From positions 2,604,001-2,668,000 of the forward strand of contig NZ_CP024955.1 of assembly GCF_002804065.1 (NCBI RefSeq): DNA of 64,000 bases. The letters are read 5' to 3'. The stretch's first letter is position 1, and every line of letters begins with the position of its first letter. This DNA is from Kyrpidia spormannii (GTDB taxonomy: Bacteria > Bacillota > Bacilli > Kyrpidiales > Kyrpidiaceae). Below, in pieces: positions 1 to 9,178 of the stretch. The notes beneath the pieces are model-generated. The model did no database searches and had not been told where the DNA came from. It saw only the letters and a program-made list of their open reading frames with translations. A program made the position numbers and the translations under genes.

Positions 1-39
1 GTCGGGCGCCGTTGCCCCGGGCTCTCCTGTTTGTTTTAA

Positions 40-68
40 ATTTTAGTACGTCGGGTGCTCAACGTCAA
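40..68 (-). promoter_or_regulatory. Housekeeping-type promoter reading out of the window
   Basis: On the minus strand TTGACG (63-68) and TAAAAT (40-45) are separated by exactly 17 bases. The site lies just past eutP, and a transcript starting near position 33 would leave the window, so the gene it serves cannot be named. The -35 hexamer is the same TTGACG as in the eutS promoter. Nothing else was recognised in bases 1-93. Confidence 0.5.
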
Positions 69-93
69 GCTATAATTTTGATAGGACTTTCAG

Positions 94-516
94 CTACAAT
101 AATTCCAGCAACTCTTTGAGACCCTCCCCGGTAACGGCCGATGTCACAACAATGGGCCCAAATGGCATGGCCAAGCGCAACAATGCTTTTGCCCGATCTG
201 TATCGGCCTGGGGATGATCCGCTTTGGTTACCACCCCGATGGCCCGTTTTGGAAGTCCTGTGGCAAAACCCGGAGGGAAAACGGTCCGATCCCGGGTGGC
301 GTCTTGAATGAGCAATACGTCCGTCACCTCCAGGGCAGTGGCCATCAGGGCACGGTAATACAAGGGGTTCTCCATATATTCACCCGGTGTGTCGACAATC
401 CAGTCGCGATACTGTATGGCCTGGGTTTTCATCACCTGAGTCCCGCCGCCCAGCAGAGCATCCACCAGAGTCGATTTCCCGCTGCCGACCGCCCCGATGA
501 TCATGACCTTCCCCAT
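94..516 (-). CDS. eutP: EutP/PduV-type small GTP-binding protein
   Basis: This 140-residue protein has a P-loop (GAVGSGKS, residues 8-15) almost at its N-terminus. It also has a DTPGEY switch and a VTKADH G4-like motif, the arrangement of the EutP/PduV family linked to ethanolamine and propanediol microcompartments. Its biochemical role is not well settled; it binds or hydrolyses nucleotide and is thought to associate with microcompartments. The gene follows eutS directly. I chose the ATG at 516 because AGGTGG sits five bases upstream; a GTG at 525 is also in frame but has no obvious ribosome-binding site. Confidence 0.85.
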   Translation of the reverse strand: MGKVMIIGAVGSGKSTLVDALLGGGTQVMKTQAIQYRDWIVDTPGEYMENPLYYRALMATALEVTDVLLIQDATRDRTVFPPGFATGLPKRAIGVVTKADHPQADTDRAKALLRLAMPFGPIVVTSAVTGEGLKELLELL

Positions 517-525
517 ACGCACCAC

Positions 526-867
526 CTAAGAACGGGTGATGGCTGCCGGAGTAAAACCGAGTTGATCCCGCAAGAAACGGTTGATCGCTTCCATGGCCAT
601 CTCCACTTCAGACACGGCTCCGACCAATACCAAACTTCCTGTAAACCGGTCGAGAAATCCAATGGTCACATTTGCTGCCTTCGCGGCAAGATCGCCGGCG
701 ATGATCACCGTCTCACTGGGGGTCAGCGTCATGATGCCGAGGGCACCGCGCTCGGCCAGTCCGAGTTTCGTGTGCAGATCCGCATTGGGATTGGCGATGA
801 GGTGAGACAACGTCACTTGCTTACCCGGCACAAACTCTTGAATAAACCGCTTCTTCTCTTCAGACAT
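526..867 (-). CDS. eutS: Bacterial microcompartment shell protein, EutS family
   Basis: The protein has 113 residues, the usual EutS length. It carries family landmarks: an N-terminal IQEFVPGKQVTLSHLIANP stretch, a GIMTLTPSET segment and IGFLDRFTGSL. EutS/PduU-type proteins are circularly permuted BMC-domain hexamers forming part of the polyhedral shell around ethanolamine or diol enzymes. Its stop (TAG, 526-528) is ten bases before the preferred eutP start, so the two genes are translationally close. No catalytic microcompartment enzymes are visible in the window; they may lie to the left, beyond position 1. Transcription starts from the promoter at 976-1004 and passes through a hairpin at 893-942. 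Confidence 0.9.
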   Translation of the reverse strand: MSEEKKRFIQEFVPGKQVTLSHLIANPNADLHTKLGLAERGALGIMTLTPSETVIIAGDLAAKAANVTIGFLDRFTGSLVLVGAVSEVEMAMEAINRFLRDQLGFTPAAITRS

Positions 868-892
868 CCTTCCGCCCCTCCCCTTGGAAACG

Positions 893-942
893 CAAAAAGC
901 CGGAGCACCCGGGAATGACCATCTCCCGATGCGGTTCCGGCT
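893..942 (-). promoter_or_regulatory. Attenuator-like terminator hairpin in the eutS leader
   Basis: On the minus strand AGCCGGA (936-942) pairs with TCCGGCT (898-904). An inner stem GCATCGGGA/TCCCGGGTGC is closed by a nine-base loop, and TTTTTG follows. This is a rho-independent terminator shape placed between the promoter and eutS rather than after a gene, so it probably attenuates expression. Eut operons of Firmicutes are often controlled by ANTAR-domain antiterminators acting on such leader hairpins. The apical loop here contains A-T-G-G-T-C, which fits the AnnGnn pattern only loosely. The regulator is not in the window. Confidence 0.5.
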
Positions 943-975
943 TCATCGCCGCAGTAAACATCGCCTTTTTGGAAA

Positions 976-1004
976 ATTATATGCGATTGGAGACACTCCG
1001 TCAA
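976..1004 (-). promoter_or_regulatory. Promoter of eutS-eutP
   Basis: TTGACG (999-1004) and a perfect TATAAT (976-981) are separated by 17 bases on the minus strand, giving a transcription start near 969 and a leader of about 100 bases before eutS. This is the best match to a sigma-A promoter I found in the window. It begins directly after the end of the racemase pseudogene. Confidence 0.7.
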
Positions 1005-1009
1005 TGGGC

Positions 1010-1450
1010 CTATAATGCGGTCTCCAATGCCGCTTGGATAAGCAACTCCTCGGAATCCAACAGCGGCAGGGGGCTGTTGTCGCCGTTTAACAACATCGGG
1101 GGCTCAGTGCAACCAAGAATTACCGCCTGCGCCCCTTTGGATTGCAAAGATTTCACGATGTCGATCATGTGCTGCTGCGATCTCTTCGTCCGAATGCCCA
1201 CAAAAGCTCCGACTCGAGAATGTGCTGGATTGTTTCTTGAGCGCCTCTATCGGGCACAATGCACTCTATCCCGTGTTTTTCGAGGCAGGTTCGAACCTGC
1301 ACTTCATCGAAAACGATATGCGGTGTATTCGCCGCGATGACACCGAAATCAGCTCAGGCCGCGGCCAAGGCCGACAGCGCTTCCTCGATTCCCCGGGCAA
1401 ACCGGTCCCACTGGCCCGGACCGACCAATCCCAGAATTTCTTAAACGTCA
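1010..1450 (-). pseudogene. Decayed aspartate/glutamate racemase family gene
   Basis: Pieces of one racemase are spread over three frames. The N-terminal part reads ILGLVGPGQWDRFARG and ends at a stop. The middle reads VIAANTPHIVFDEV and, after an apparent in-frame loss, continues with CLEKHGIECIVPD. The C-terminal part, ending at 1010, contains AVILGCTEPPMLL and LPLLDSEELL, which hold the conserved LGCTE cysteine region. At least two frameshifts and the loss of roughly 40-50 central residues make it inactive. The family interconverts acidic amino acids, but no function can be claimed for this remnant. Confidence 0.8.
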
Positions 1451-1559
1451 CGCTAAAAATAATCCTCTCCGGATATTGTGTATATCTCCGAATCTTTCCA
1501 CGTAAGTTCGGATCATCCGGTGGTGGAAGTCCGCAGTGGACTCAGCGCTTAACCCACCT

Positions 1560-2387
1560 TCAGTCGACAAAACTGCCGCGGAAGATCGGTCGTTCGCCGA
1601 TGGGTTCTCCGGCAAACCAAATCAGGCGCAGAGCGGATGATGCCGAGTCTTCGTGGGCAACAATGCGGATCGACCGGATGGTTTCCTGAGAAAACACCAG
1701 CGCTTCCCCGGCGCCCGCTTCTACCGGCGCCTGGCCTGAAGAATCGGTGTCGAAAACAAACCGGCCTCTGCCCTCCAACACGTAGACCAATCCTTGAAAG
1801 CCTTCAATTCCCGAAAGTTGGAACTGTATGCCCGGAAAAACTGTGACATCTTCATATCTCATCGGCCGGCGGATGTCAACCGGTGAACCGTCTCCCACAA
1901 TCGTTTTCACGATGGCACCGTCGATGCGTTTTGTCGGCAATTGATCTCCGGCGACATCCTGATAGCTCGGCACCACACCTTTGTCGCTTCGCGGCAAATT
2001 GATCCAGAGCTGAATCCCTTCGTTCACATCTTCCGTGGCCGGCATCTCGGAGTGGACAATCCCCGCCCCGGCCGTAATTCGCTGCAATCCTCCAGCGGGA
2101 ATGATTCCTCGATTCCCGGCGTCATCCTCATGGCGAAAAGCGCCGGTCAGCATGTACGTGATGATTTCAAACCCGCGATGCGGATGGGGAGGAAAGCCAG
2201 CCGGTGGCTTTACGGCAAAGTGATCCATCAGCAAGAATGGGTCGACCGTGAACAGCGCCCGGGTGGGCATCAGCCGCTTTACCGAAGCGCCCATTCCGTC
2301 GGTGGTGGCGGTCGGTTCGAGTTTTTGGATCAACCTGATCAACCCCTTTTGAACCCGTTTGATCGACAATGGGTCTACAAGAGCCAT
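1560..2387 (-). CDS. Pirin family bicupin protein
   Basis: This 275-residue protein has the pirin signature HPHRGFE near residue 70 and AGAGIVHSE near residue 110, which place the metal-binding histidines and glutamate of the N-terminal cupin. A second, degenerate cupin follows (GLVYVLEGRGRF). Pirins are cytoplasmic metal-binding proteins; some have quercetin 2,3-dioxygenase activity and others act as redox sensors, so the substrate is unknown. The gene is monocistronic, and its promoter at 2440-2468 carries a palindrome exactly filling the spacer. The start is ATG with only a weak GGCGGG ribosome-binding site. Confidence 0.85.
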   Translation of the reverse strand: MALVDPLSIKRVQKGLIRLIQKLEPTATTDGMGASVKRLMPTRALFTVDPFLLMDHFAVKPPAGFPPHPHRGFEIITYMLTGAFRHEDDAGNRGIIPAGGLQRITAGAGIVHSEMPATEDVNEGIQLWINLPRSDKGVVPSYQDVAGDQLPTKRIDGAIVKTIVGDGSPVDIRRPMRYEDVTVFPGIQFQLSGIEGFQGLVYVLEGRGRFVFDTDSSGQAPVEAGAGEALVFSQETIRSIRIVAHEDSASSALRLIWFAGEPIGERPIFRGSFVD

Positions 2388-2439
2388 TCCGGTACCCGCC
2401 AGCTTGGTCGATACTATCTATAAGTGAGTTTCCACATAA

Positions 2440-2468
2440 AAGATACAGGTAGACACTGCCTGTGTCAA
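2440..2468 (-). promoter_or_regulatory. Pirin gene promoter with operator in the spacer
   Basis: On the minus strand TTGACA (2463-2468) and TATCTT (2440-2445) are 17 bases apart. The spacer itself (2446-2462) is a near-perfect palindrome, CAGGTAG-ACA-CTGCCTG on the plus strand, with one mismatched pair. A dimeric repressor bound there would block RNA polymerase completely. No regulator gene is adjacent. The transcript has a leader of about 45 bases. Confidence 0.6.
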
Positions 2469-2565
2469 ATCTTGGACAATAGCGTGCCCTTTTTCTCCAC
2501 GGATCACCCGGGGATCATGTCACCACCTCAGTGCTGGGCAGTATCCCACTGATTGCCGTCCCGGG

Positions 2566-3923
<1,358 letters not shown>

Positions 3924-3968
3924 CCTTCGCCCCCCTCGGACCCGCGTACTCTGCCCATGACCGCCGCA

Positions 3969-5219
3969 TCATAAACCGGATTCATCCCCCGGCCCCTCGG
4001 GTCGTCGGCCCCGTTCCTGAGAATCCGGGCGTCCTTCCCCTGTGCCGGATGGGGGTGGCCCAGATTCCGGAGGGCCCGATCCCGAGGATTCCGCCCCTGC
4101 ACCACCGTCCGGGGGTACACTTGGGGAATGGGGAATAAAATCCTGGAAAATTTGCGCCCGTACCAAAGATTCGATCCCCACCCACAGGATGGGGCCTACA
4201 AATAGCCCAAGCACACCAAGGATCTTCCAGCCCACGTACACGGCAATCAACGCGGAAAAGGTATCCAGCCCCATGTTGTCCGCGAGGATCTTTGGTTCGA
4301 TAATGTGGCGCACCAAGGAGATTACCCCCTGCAGCGCCAGAATCTCCAGCCCCAGGGTGTATTGCCCGGTGATCAGACACCACCCGGCCCACGGGATTGT
4401 CACAATCAAGGATCCCACGATGGGCACGAGTCCCGTCAAACCGATCAGCGTTCCGATGGTGATCGCATATTCCACGCGAAAAACCAACAGGCCGATGATC
4501 GACATGACCATGGTTATCAGCGTCAGGATCAGCTGGGCCCGCACCATCCCGGTCATCGCATGGGCCACATCCCGAAACACCGCGGTTAATTTCAGATCCC
4601 AGCTGGGCGGCAACACGGAAACCAGCCCACGGGCAATCCGCTCCCGGTCTCTAAGAAAAAAATACGTGCTGATGATGGCGAGCACCAAAACCGTAATCCA
4701 CTCAGGAAGCCCCGTCAATCCGTGGAGCCAGCTGAGGACGTAGTCCAAGAGCCGGGAGACCTCCGTCGAACCAAGTTGCGTAAAATGTTGGAGCATCGCT
4801 TCCATCTCAGCGCTCATGGACGGAGGTACGATCTCCCGGCCGTGTTGAAACTGATAGCTGATCCAATCCCGCACCGACGCGTAAATTTGCGGCAACTGAC
4901 CCGATAACACCGCGACTTCCTGGGCGATTTGGACAATCACATAAACCAGTCCGAGGGAGATCACCCCCAGTATCACGACCATGGCCGTCAGGATCGCGGC
5001 AGTTCGGGATACCCGCCACCTCTCCAGCAGGCGGACGATCGGCTGCAGGAGGACGGCGATGACCAGGCCGATCACAAAGGGCATCGTGTAGGGGAGCGTC
5101 TGCAAGAACGCCCAGGATACGACGATCATGAACAGAACCAACAGGGCCGTTTCGGCCAATTTGCGAAAATACCGCAGCAACTCTGGCGGCCACATAGAAC
5201 CCGGGCGCCATCGGCTCAA
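3969..5219 (-). CDS. ytvI: AI-2E family transporter, YtvI-like sporulation membrane protein
   Basis: The protein has about eight hydrophobic segments in the AI-2E (PerM/YtvI) pattern, with the family's LFVGPILWVGI segment near the end. In Bacillus YtvI is an integral membrane protein made during sporulation; other members export small molecules or ions. The last 50 residues are a low-complexity Gly/Pro/Ser/Glu cytoplasmic tail absent from typical members. I chose the TTG at 5219 because GAGGGG lies six bases upstream; an ATG at 5261 in the same frame would add 14 residues. It is followed by DUF402 and fabL in the same direction. Confidence 0.75.
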   Translation of the reverse strand: MSRWRPGSMWPPELLRYFRKLAETALLVLFMIVVSWAFLQTLPYTMPFVIGLVIAVLLQPIVRLLERWRVSRTAAILTAMVVILGVISLGLVYVIVQIAQEVAVLSGQLPQIYASVRDWISYQFQHGREIVPPSMSAEMEAMLQHFTQLGSTEVSRLLDYVLSWLHGLTGLPEWITVLVLAIISTYFFLRDRERIARGLVSVLPPSWDLKLTAVFRDVAHAMTGMVRAQLILTLITMVMSIIGLLVFRVEYAITIGTLIGLTGLVPIVGSLIVTIPWAGWCLITGQYTLGLEILALQGVISLVRHIIEPKILADNMGLDTFSALIAVYVGWKILGVLGLFVGPILWVGIESLVRAQIFQDFIPHSPSVPPDGGAGAESSGSGPPESGPPPSGTGEGRPDSQERGRRPEGPGDESGL

Positions 5220-5276
5220 TGGGATCCCCTCACTTGACAAAAGTAAGTACATCCCGGACAATAAGTGCGACTGGCC

Positions 5277-5486
5277 TTATCGGAGTAACCGACCTCTCCA
5301 GATAAAACCGGCCCCGACAATGACCACGGCTGCAATGAGGGCCGCCATGGCCCTTGGGACGTTGCCGTCCGACAAACTTTGCCCCACCAGGGCAAAGCAA
5401 AAGATTGCAACCAAGGCCATGACGAAGAAGATCGGCCGGTACTTCCGCGGGACCCCGTCAGACGAGTGATTCGAAGGCTGGGTCAA
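5277..5486 (-). CDS. Small two-helix membrane protein (YlaF/DUF5325-like)
   Basis: This 69-residue protein has a short polar N-terminus, two hydrophobic helices (roughly residues 18-38 and 46-63) separated by a short polar hairpin, and a basic end (RGRLLR). That plan matches the small YlaF/DUF5325 membrane proteins of Bacillales. No function is known. It is upstream of ytvI in the same orientation with a gap of about 57 bases, so the two may be co-transcribed. Confidence 0.6.
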   Translation of the reverse strand: MTQPSNHSSDGVPRKYRPIFFVMALVAIFCFALVGQSLSDGNVPRAMAALIAAVVIVGAGFIWRGRLLR

Positions 5487-5606
5487 GACGTCCGTCTCCT
5501 CTCAAAGGTTGGCTTCTCGTCCATGATAGCAGAGTCTGGCGCCGGTTCAAAGGGCGCCCGGCGGAGCCTCGAACAACATGAACGTTGGAAGGAGTTTCAT
5601 GATAGA

Positions 5607-6641
5607 ATGAGTATTCTGATCGTACTGCCCGTACCGTCTCCACCGGCCGGCGGAAACTGGGTATTCTCCGATCGCCTGCGCCGGCATTTGGCCGAGGTGA
5701 ACCTCCATGTTCGCGTGACCACCCTGGATTCGGTGACAACCGAAGATATCGAGCAGTGCGATATCGTCCATATTTTCAACGCATCCCGCACCGCCGTTCC
5801 GTTTGTCGAAAAGTTCGGCGTTCCGGAGAAACCGATGGTCATCACTTTCACCGGAACGGATGTCAATGAAGAGATGAAACGACCCCGGGAGCGCAGAAAG
5901 ATTGTAGAGGTCGCCTGCCGGGCTCGGCAGCTCATTTTTCTCACCGCCGACGCCCTGCAAGGGTTTTGTATACAATGCCCGGAACTAAAGAACCATTGTG
6001 TGCATATCCCCCTGGGGATCGACGTGCCGCCCGGCCGGGGGTACGACAGGTCTAGGTGGGGATGGCGGGAAGAAGAAGTGGTGTTTTTTCTCCCGGCTGG
6101 ACTGCGGCCGGTCAAGAGGCCCTTATACGCCTTGAAGCCTTTAGCCCGGCTTTACCGGGAAGGCTTACCCGTTCGCCTTTGCTTGGCGGGGGCGGTGTTT
6201 GACCTCGATCTGTTAAGGCAGGTGGAAACAGAAGCGGAGATGAGGCCGTGGTTTCAGTGGCTGGGCGCCGTGCCCCACCGGGAGGTGGGGGACCTCTATC
6301 GATGCGCCGATGTGGTCCTCAACACCTCCACCTCGGAAGGTCTCTCCCACGCGCTCCTTGAAGCGATGGCTGCGGGGAGAGCGGTGATGGCCTCCCGGGT
6401 ACCGGGAAACCGCGATTTGATCCGCCACGGAGAAGACGGCCTGCTGTATGAAGATGCGGAGGAATTTCTGGCATCGGCCCGGCAGTTGGCCCTGGATCCC
6501 GAGTGGCGGGAATCTCTCGGGCAGCGGGCCGCCACACGAGTAGCCCGGGAGTTCTCGCCGGTTGTCGAGCGGGACCGCTACGCGCAGCTCTACCGCCGCC
6601 TGGTCCTTTCACCTTGCGCATCGGGTCAGGTGGCTCCGTAA
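5607..6641 (+). CDS. GT4-type glycosyltransferase
   Basis: A 344-residue GT-B fold protein. The N-terminal Rossmann half contains ILIVLPVPSPPAGGN and a TGTDVNEEM motif. The C-terminal nucleotide-sugar-binding half carries the GT4 signature TSEGLSHALLEAMAAG near residue 245, with the two glutamates seven residues apart. It should transfer a sugar from an activated donor; acceptor and sugar are not evident. The TGTD motif and short length are shared with the SenB-like branch, but I see no partner gene for selenosugar chemistry. The ATG at 5607 follows GGAAGGAG; the frame is open further upstream without a comparable site. Confidence 0.7.
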   Translation: MSILIVLPVPSPPAGGNWVFSDRLRRHLAEVNLHVRVTTLDSVTTEDIEQCDIVHIFNASRTAVPFVEKFGVPEKPMVITFTGTDVNEEMKRPRERRKIVEVACRARQLIFLTADALQGFCIQCPELKNHCVHIPLGIDVPPGRGYDRSRWGWREEEVVFFLPAGLRPVKRPLYALKPLARLYREGLPVRLCLAGAVFDLDLLRQVETEAEMRPWFQWLGAVPHREVGDLYRCADVVLNTSTSEGLSHALLEAMAAGRAVMASRVPGNRDLIRHGEDGLLYEDAEEFLASARQLALDPEWRESLGQRAATRVAREFSPVVERDRYAQLYRRLVLSPCASGQVAP

Positions 6642-6654
6642 GCCGAGATAACAG

Positions 6655-7077
6655 TCACCGCTCCTCAAAGATCCACACGTGAAATCGGTGAGCCCCCAGA
6701 TCTGCTCGGCGGGCGGCCCACTGCCGGAGCAGGTTGAGTTGCGGTGGCAACAAAAACCTTTCTTTGTCACCCTCCTCGTGATGAGCATCACCTTCAGCCA
6801 TCGCCCCGCGCCCCTCGGCGGGGCTCACGATTTCAACCCTTTCGCCGGTCGGGGCCGGCGAATCGACGGTGGCCGCCACACCCTGGGCCGCCTGTAAAGA
6901 ACCACACAAGACCTCTTCGACAAACAGATTCGGTTGGTCCCACCCTTCCCAGAGACTCCAGCTGGAGACCGCGCCGCCGGGCAACTCTTTCATCTCTTTC
7001 TTGAGGGATGGAAGAGCCGCCCGAAAGGCGCGTTCCCGATCATCGGCCACCCGGTATTCGATGTACACCTTCCACAT
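6655..7077 (-). CDS. Hypothetical protein coupled to mutY
   Basis: I do not recognise this 140-residue protein. The first half (MWKVYIEYRV, then ALPSLKKEMKELPG, WSLWEGWDQPNLFVEE) reads like a ferredoxin-like alpha/beta barrel of the antibiotic-monooxygenase/NIPSNAP type. The second half is charged and contains a possible amphipathic helix. Its ATG overlaps the mutY stop by one base (TGATG), so translation is coupled to mutY. That link suggests co-expression but does not show a repair function. Confidence 0.6.
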   Translation of the reverse strand: MWKVYIEYRVADDRERAFRAALPSLKKEMKELPGGAVSSWSLWEGWDQPNLFVEEVLCGSLQAAQGVAATVDSPAPTGERVEIVSPAEGRGAMAEGDAHHEEGDKERFLLPPQLNLLRQWAARRADLGAHRFHVWIFEER

Positions 7078-8231
7078 CACCAAACCCCTTTCTCCTTCAG
7101 CAAGGGCCAAATTTTGCGGTAGACCGCCGGGAAAGGCAGGTGCCCCAGTGCCTGTGCCGACACCCAGGCGGCAGCCGAATCGCCGGGCCAAGGCACCTGA
7201 TCTTTGCCGACACCCCCGGAAGTCCTCTCCGCCACCGACAACACTTGCAAGACATCCCGCGACATTTGCTCCGGCCGAGCGGTGCACCGATACACCCGAA
7301 AATCCCATTTGAGATGGCTAAAGACATGTTCCGCCCGGGCCAGGGGCTCCGCCGCCTCAACATCCAGCCCAGCCTCCGCCATCGCCCGGGAGGCCGCCTC
7401 CTCCCAGGATTCCCCGGAGCGCACCTCTACAGAAGGAAATTCCCAGAGACCTGCCAGAAGCCCTTGATCTGGACGTCGGCGGACAAATAGATACCCCTGC
7501 CAGCTCGCCAGGCCTGCCGCGACCCGGGTGGGTCTAGGCGGTTTTTTCTTCGTTTTAACCGGATATTCTGCCCAGACGCCTTCCTCCGCCGCCCGACACC
7601 ATCGAAGCACAGGGCAGTCGCGACATCTTGGAGCCCTCGGCAGGCAGACACCGGATCCGAGATCCATCACCGCTTGATTGAGAGCACCCCCGTGGCCCGG
7701 CGGAATGGCCGCCTGCATCAACGAGGAAATCTTTCGGCGCCCCGCCGGCTTGTCCACAGGTTCGTCCACGAGAAAAATCCGCGCGAACACACGCAATCCG
7801 TTGCCGTCAACAGCTGGTACATCACGTCCGTAAGCGATGCTCAGGATCGCCCCGGCGGTGTACGGCCCCACTCCGGGAATTTCTCGAATCACCTCGGGAT
7901 CGTCGGGTACCCGGCCGCCAAAGCGCTCCATCACCACCTGGGCGCCCCGAAGGAGATTTTGCGCCCGAGAATAATAGCCCAGCCCCTCCCACTGTTTCAG
8001 GACCTCCTCCTCGGCCGCCTGGGCCAGATCACGCACCGAGGGAAATTCCTCAAGAAATCTCTCGTAATAAGGGATCACCGTCTCCACCCGGGTTTGCTGA
8101 AGCATCGTCTCAGAGACCCAAATTCGATAGGGATCCCGGGTCTTTCTCCAGGGGAGGTCCCTGTGCTGCCTTTCGTACCACTCCACCAAGATCTGGCCCA
8201 CTCGCACCGCCAACTCGCGTTCTCGTTCCAT
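7077..8231 (-). CDS. mutY: A/G-specific adenine DNA glycosylase
   Basis: A 384-residue protein with all MutY landmarks. The catalytic Glu is in ETMLQQT (E41), the helix-hairpin-helix is IPGVGPYTAGA, the catalytic Asp is D142 in VDGNG, and the [4Fe-4S] cluster cysteines follow C-x6-C-x2-C-x5-C (C196, C203, C206, C212). The C-terminal 130 residues are the NUDIX-like domain that reads 8-oxoguanine (GLLAGLWEFPSVEV). It removes adenine mispaired with 8-oxoguanine. The residue after the usual VDGN is Gly rather than Val, a small departure. It is divergent from the adenosyltransferase gene at 8302. Confidence 0.95.
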   Translation of the reverse strand: MERERELAVRVGQILVEWYERQHRDLPWRKTRDPYRIWVSETMLQQTRVETVIPYYERFLEEFPSVRDLAQAAEEEVLKQWEGLGYYSRAQNLLRGAQVVMERFGGRVPDDPEVIREIPGVGPYTAGAILSIAYGRDVPAVDGNGLRVFARIFLVDEPVDKPAGRRKISSLMQAAIPPGHGGALNQAVMDLGSGVCLPRAPRCRDCPVLRWCRAAEEGVWAEYPVKTKKKPPRPTRVAAGLASWQGYLFVRRRPDQGLLAGLWEFPSVEVRSGESWEEAASRAMAEAGLDVEAAEPLARAEHVFSHLKWDFRVYRCTARPEQMSRDVLQVLSVAERTSGGVGKDQVPWPGDSAAAWVSAQALGHLPFPAVYRKIWPLLKEKGVW

Positions 8232-8301
8232 CCCATCGGCCCCCGGAAAGATTTACAGGAGTTCATCCCCAATGATACAACATGGGAAAGGAGGTTTGCC
8301 C

Positions 8302-8925
8302 ATGTCCATTTACACCCGTGGTGGCGACCGAGGCCGCACCCGCCTCGTCGGAGGTGTCCGGGACAAGGATGATATTCGCATCGAAGCCTACGGCACCTTG
8401 GACGAGGCAAACGCTTTTGTCGGCGACGCCATCAGTCGCCTGGATCCCATCCGAGACCGCGACCTCGCCGCGCACCTTCTGGAGATCCAGCAGGAATTGT
8501 TCGACTGTGGGGCAGATCTCGCGGCCCTGCCGGGCAAACGCCCCTACAAGGTGCACGCTGAAATGACCGACCGGCTGGAACCGCTCATTGATTCCTATCT
8601 CGCGGAAGCCCTCCCTGTCCAGCGATTCATCATCCCCGGGGGGCACCCGGCCGCCGCCGCCCTTCATGTGTGCAGGGTGCTGGTCCGCCGGGCCGAACGC
8701 CGGGTGGTGACACTCAGCCACCGGGAGGAGATCAACCCCGAAGTCCTGCGATATCTCAACCGGTTGTCCGATTTTTTCTTTGCCGCCGCCCGGGCGATCA
8801 ATGCGCGAACAGGCACTGGAGATATTGAATATGTACGAAGCCCCATCGTGTTTCGCAATTCCGGAGGTCACAATCCGTCCAACCCCAAGCTGAATCCCCC
8901 GGATGATCCAGGTGGAAATGCGTAG
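8302..8925 (+). CDS. PduO-type corrinoid adenosyltransferase
   Basis: This 207-residue protein has the ATP-binding N-terminus IYTRGGDRGRTRLVGG, then AYGTLDEANAFVG, the family motif LHVCRVLVRRAERRVV and YLNRLSDFFFAAAR. It transfers adenosyl from ATP to cob(I)alamin to make coenzyme B12. That would serve B12-dependent enzymes such as ethanolamine or diol lyases, which fits the eutS/eutP pair 7 kb away, but the link is inference. The ATG at 8302 has a perfect AAAGGAGG ribosome-binding site at 8287-8294. The last 25 residues are a Pro/Asn-rich tail not needed by the fold. Confidence 0.9.
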   Translation: MSIYTRGGDRGRTRLVGGVRDKDDIRIEAYGTLDEANAFVGDAISRLDPIRDRDLAAHLLEIQQELFDCGADLAALPGKRPYKVHAEMTDRLEPLIDSYLAEALPVQRFIIPGGHPAAAALHVCRVLVRRAERRVVTLSHREEINPEVLRYLNRLSDFFFAAARAINARTGTGDIEYVRSPIVFRNSGGHNPSNPKLNPPDDPGGNA

Positions 8926-8948
8926 ACTATAGCGGGGAGGTGGGCGAC

Positions 8949-9176
8949 GTGGTTCGACTCTGGACCAACCTCAGGCCCCGCCGTTCAAACCGCAATACCT
9001 GGACCGCCGCTCTAGTGGGCGCCGGAGTCGGCATCGCCCTATGGGAATGGATGCGGAAATCCGGGGAAAAACCCGTGGACCGGGACGGGGCGGAGTTGGA
9101 TCGGCTGGCCGATCAAGTGTTGCACGCTGTTGCGCCGGAGGGCGCCGAACAAGAAAGCTCCGGACATTCTTCTTGA
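8949..9176 (+). CDS. Small hypothetical protein with one membrane helix
   Basis: A 75-residue protein with a basic N-terminus, one hydrophobic helix (about residues 20-36) and a hydrophilic acidic tail. I do not recognise a family. The GTG at 8949 is preferred because the GGGGAGG at 8933-8940 is correctly spaced for it; an in-frame GTG at 8940 overlaps that ribosome-binding site. It follows the adenosyltransferase by 23 bases and is probably in the same transcript. Confidence 0.5.
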   Translation: MVRLWTNLRPRRSNRNTWTAALVGAGVGIALWEWMRKSGEKPVDRDGAELDRLADQVLHAVAPEGAEQESSGHSS

Positions 9177-9178
9177 CG

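Noticed and set aside
214-918. Long plus-strand open frame opposite eutP and eutS
   Set aside because: It is antisense to two recognisable genes, has no family likeness and shows no ribosome-binding site; open antisense frames are common at this GC content.
7674-8372. Long plus-strand open frame opposite mutY
   Set aside because: It is antisense to a gene whose catalytic and cluster residues are all present; it is a by-product of codon bias.
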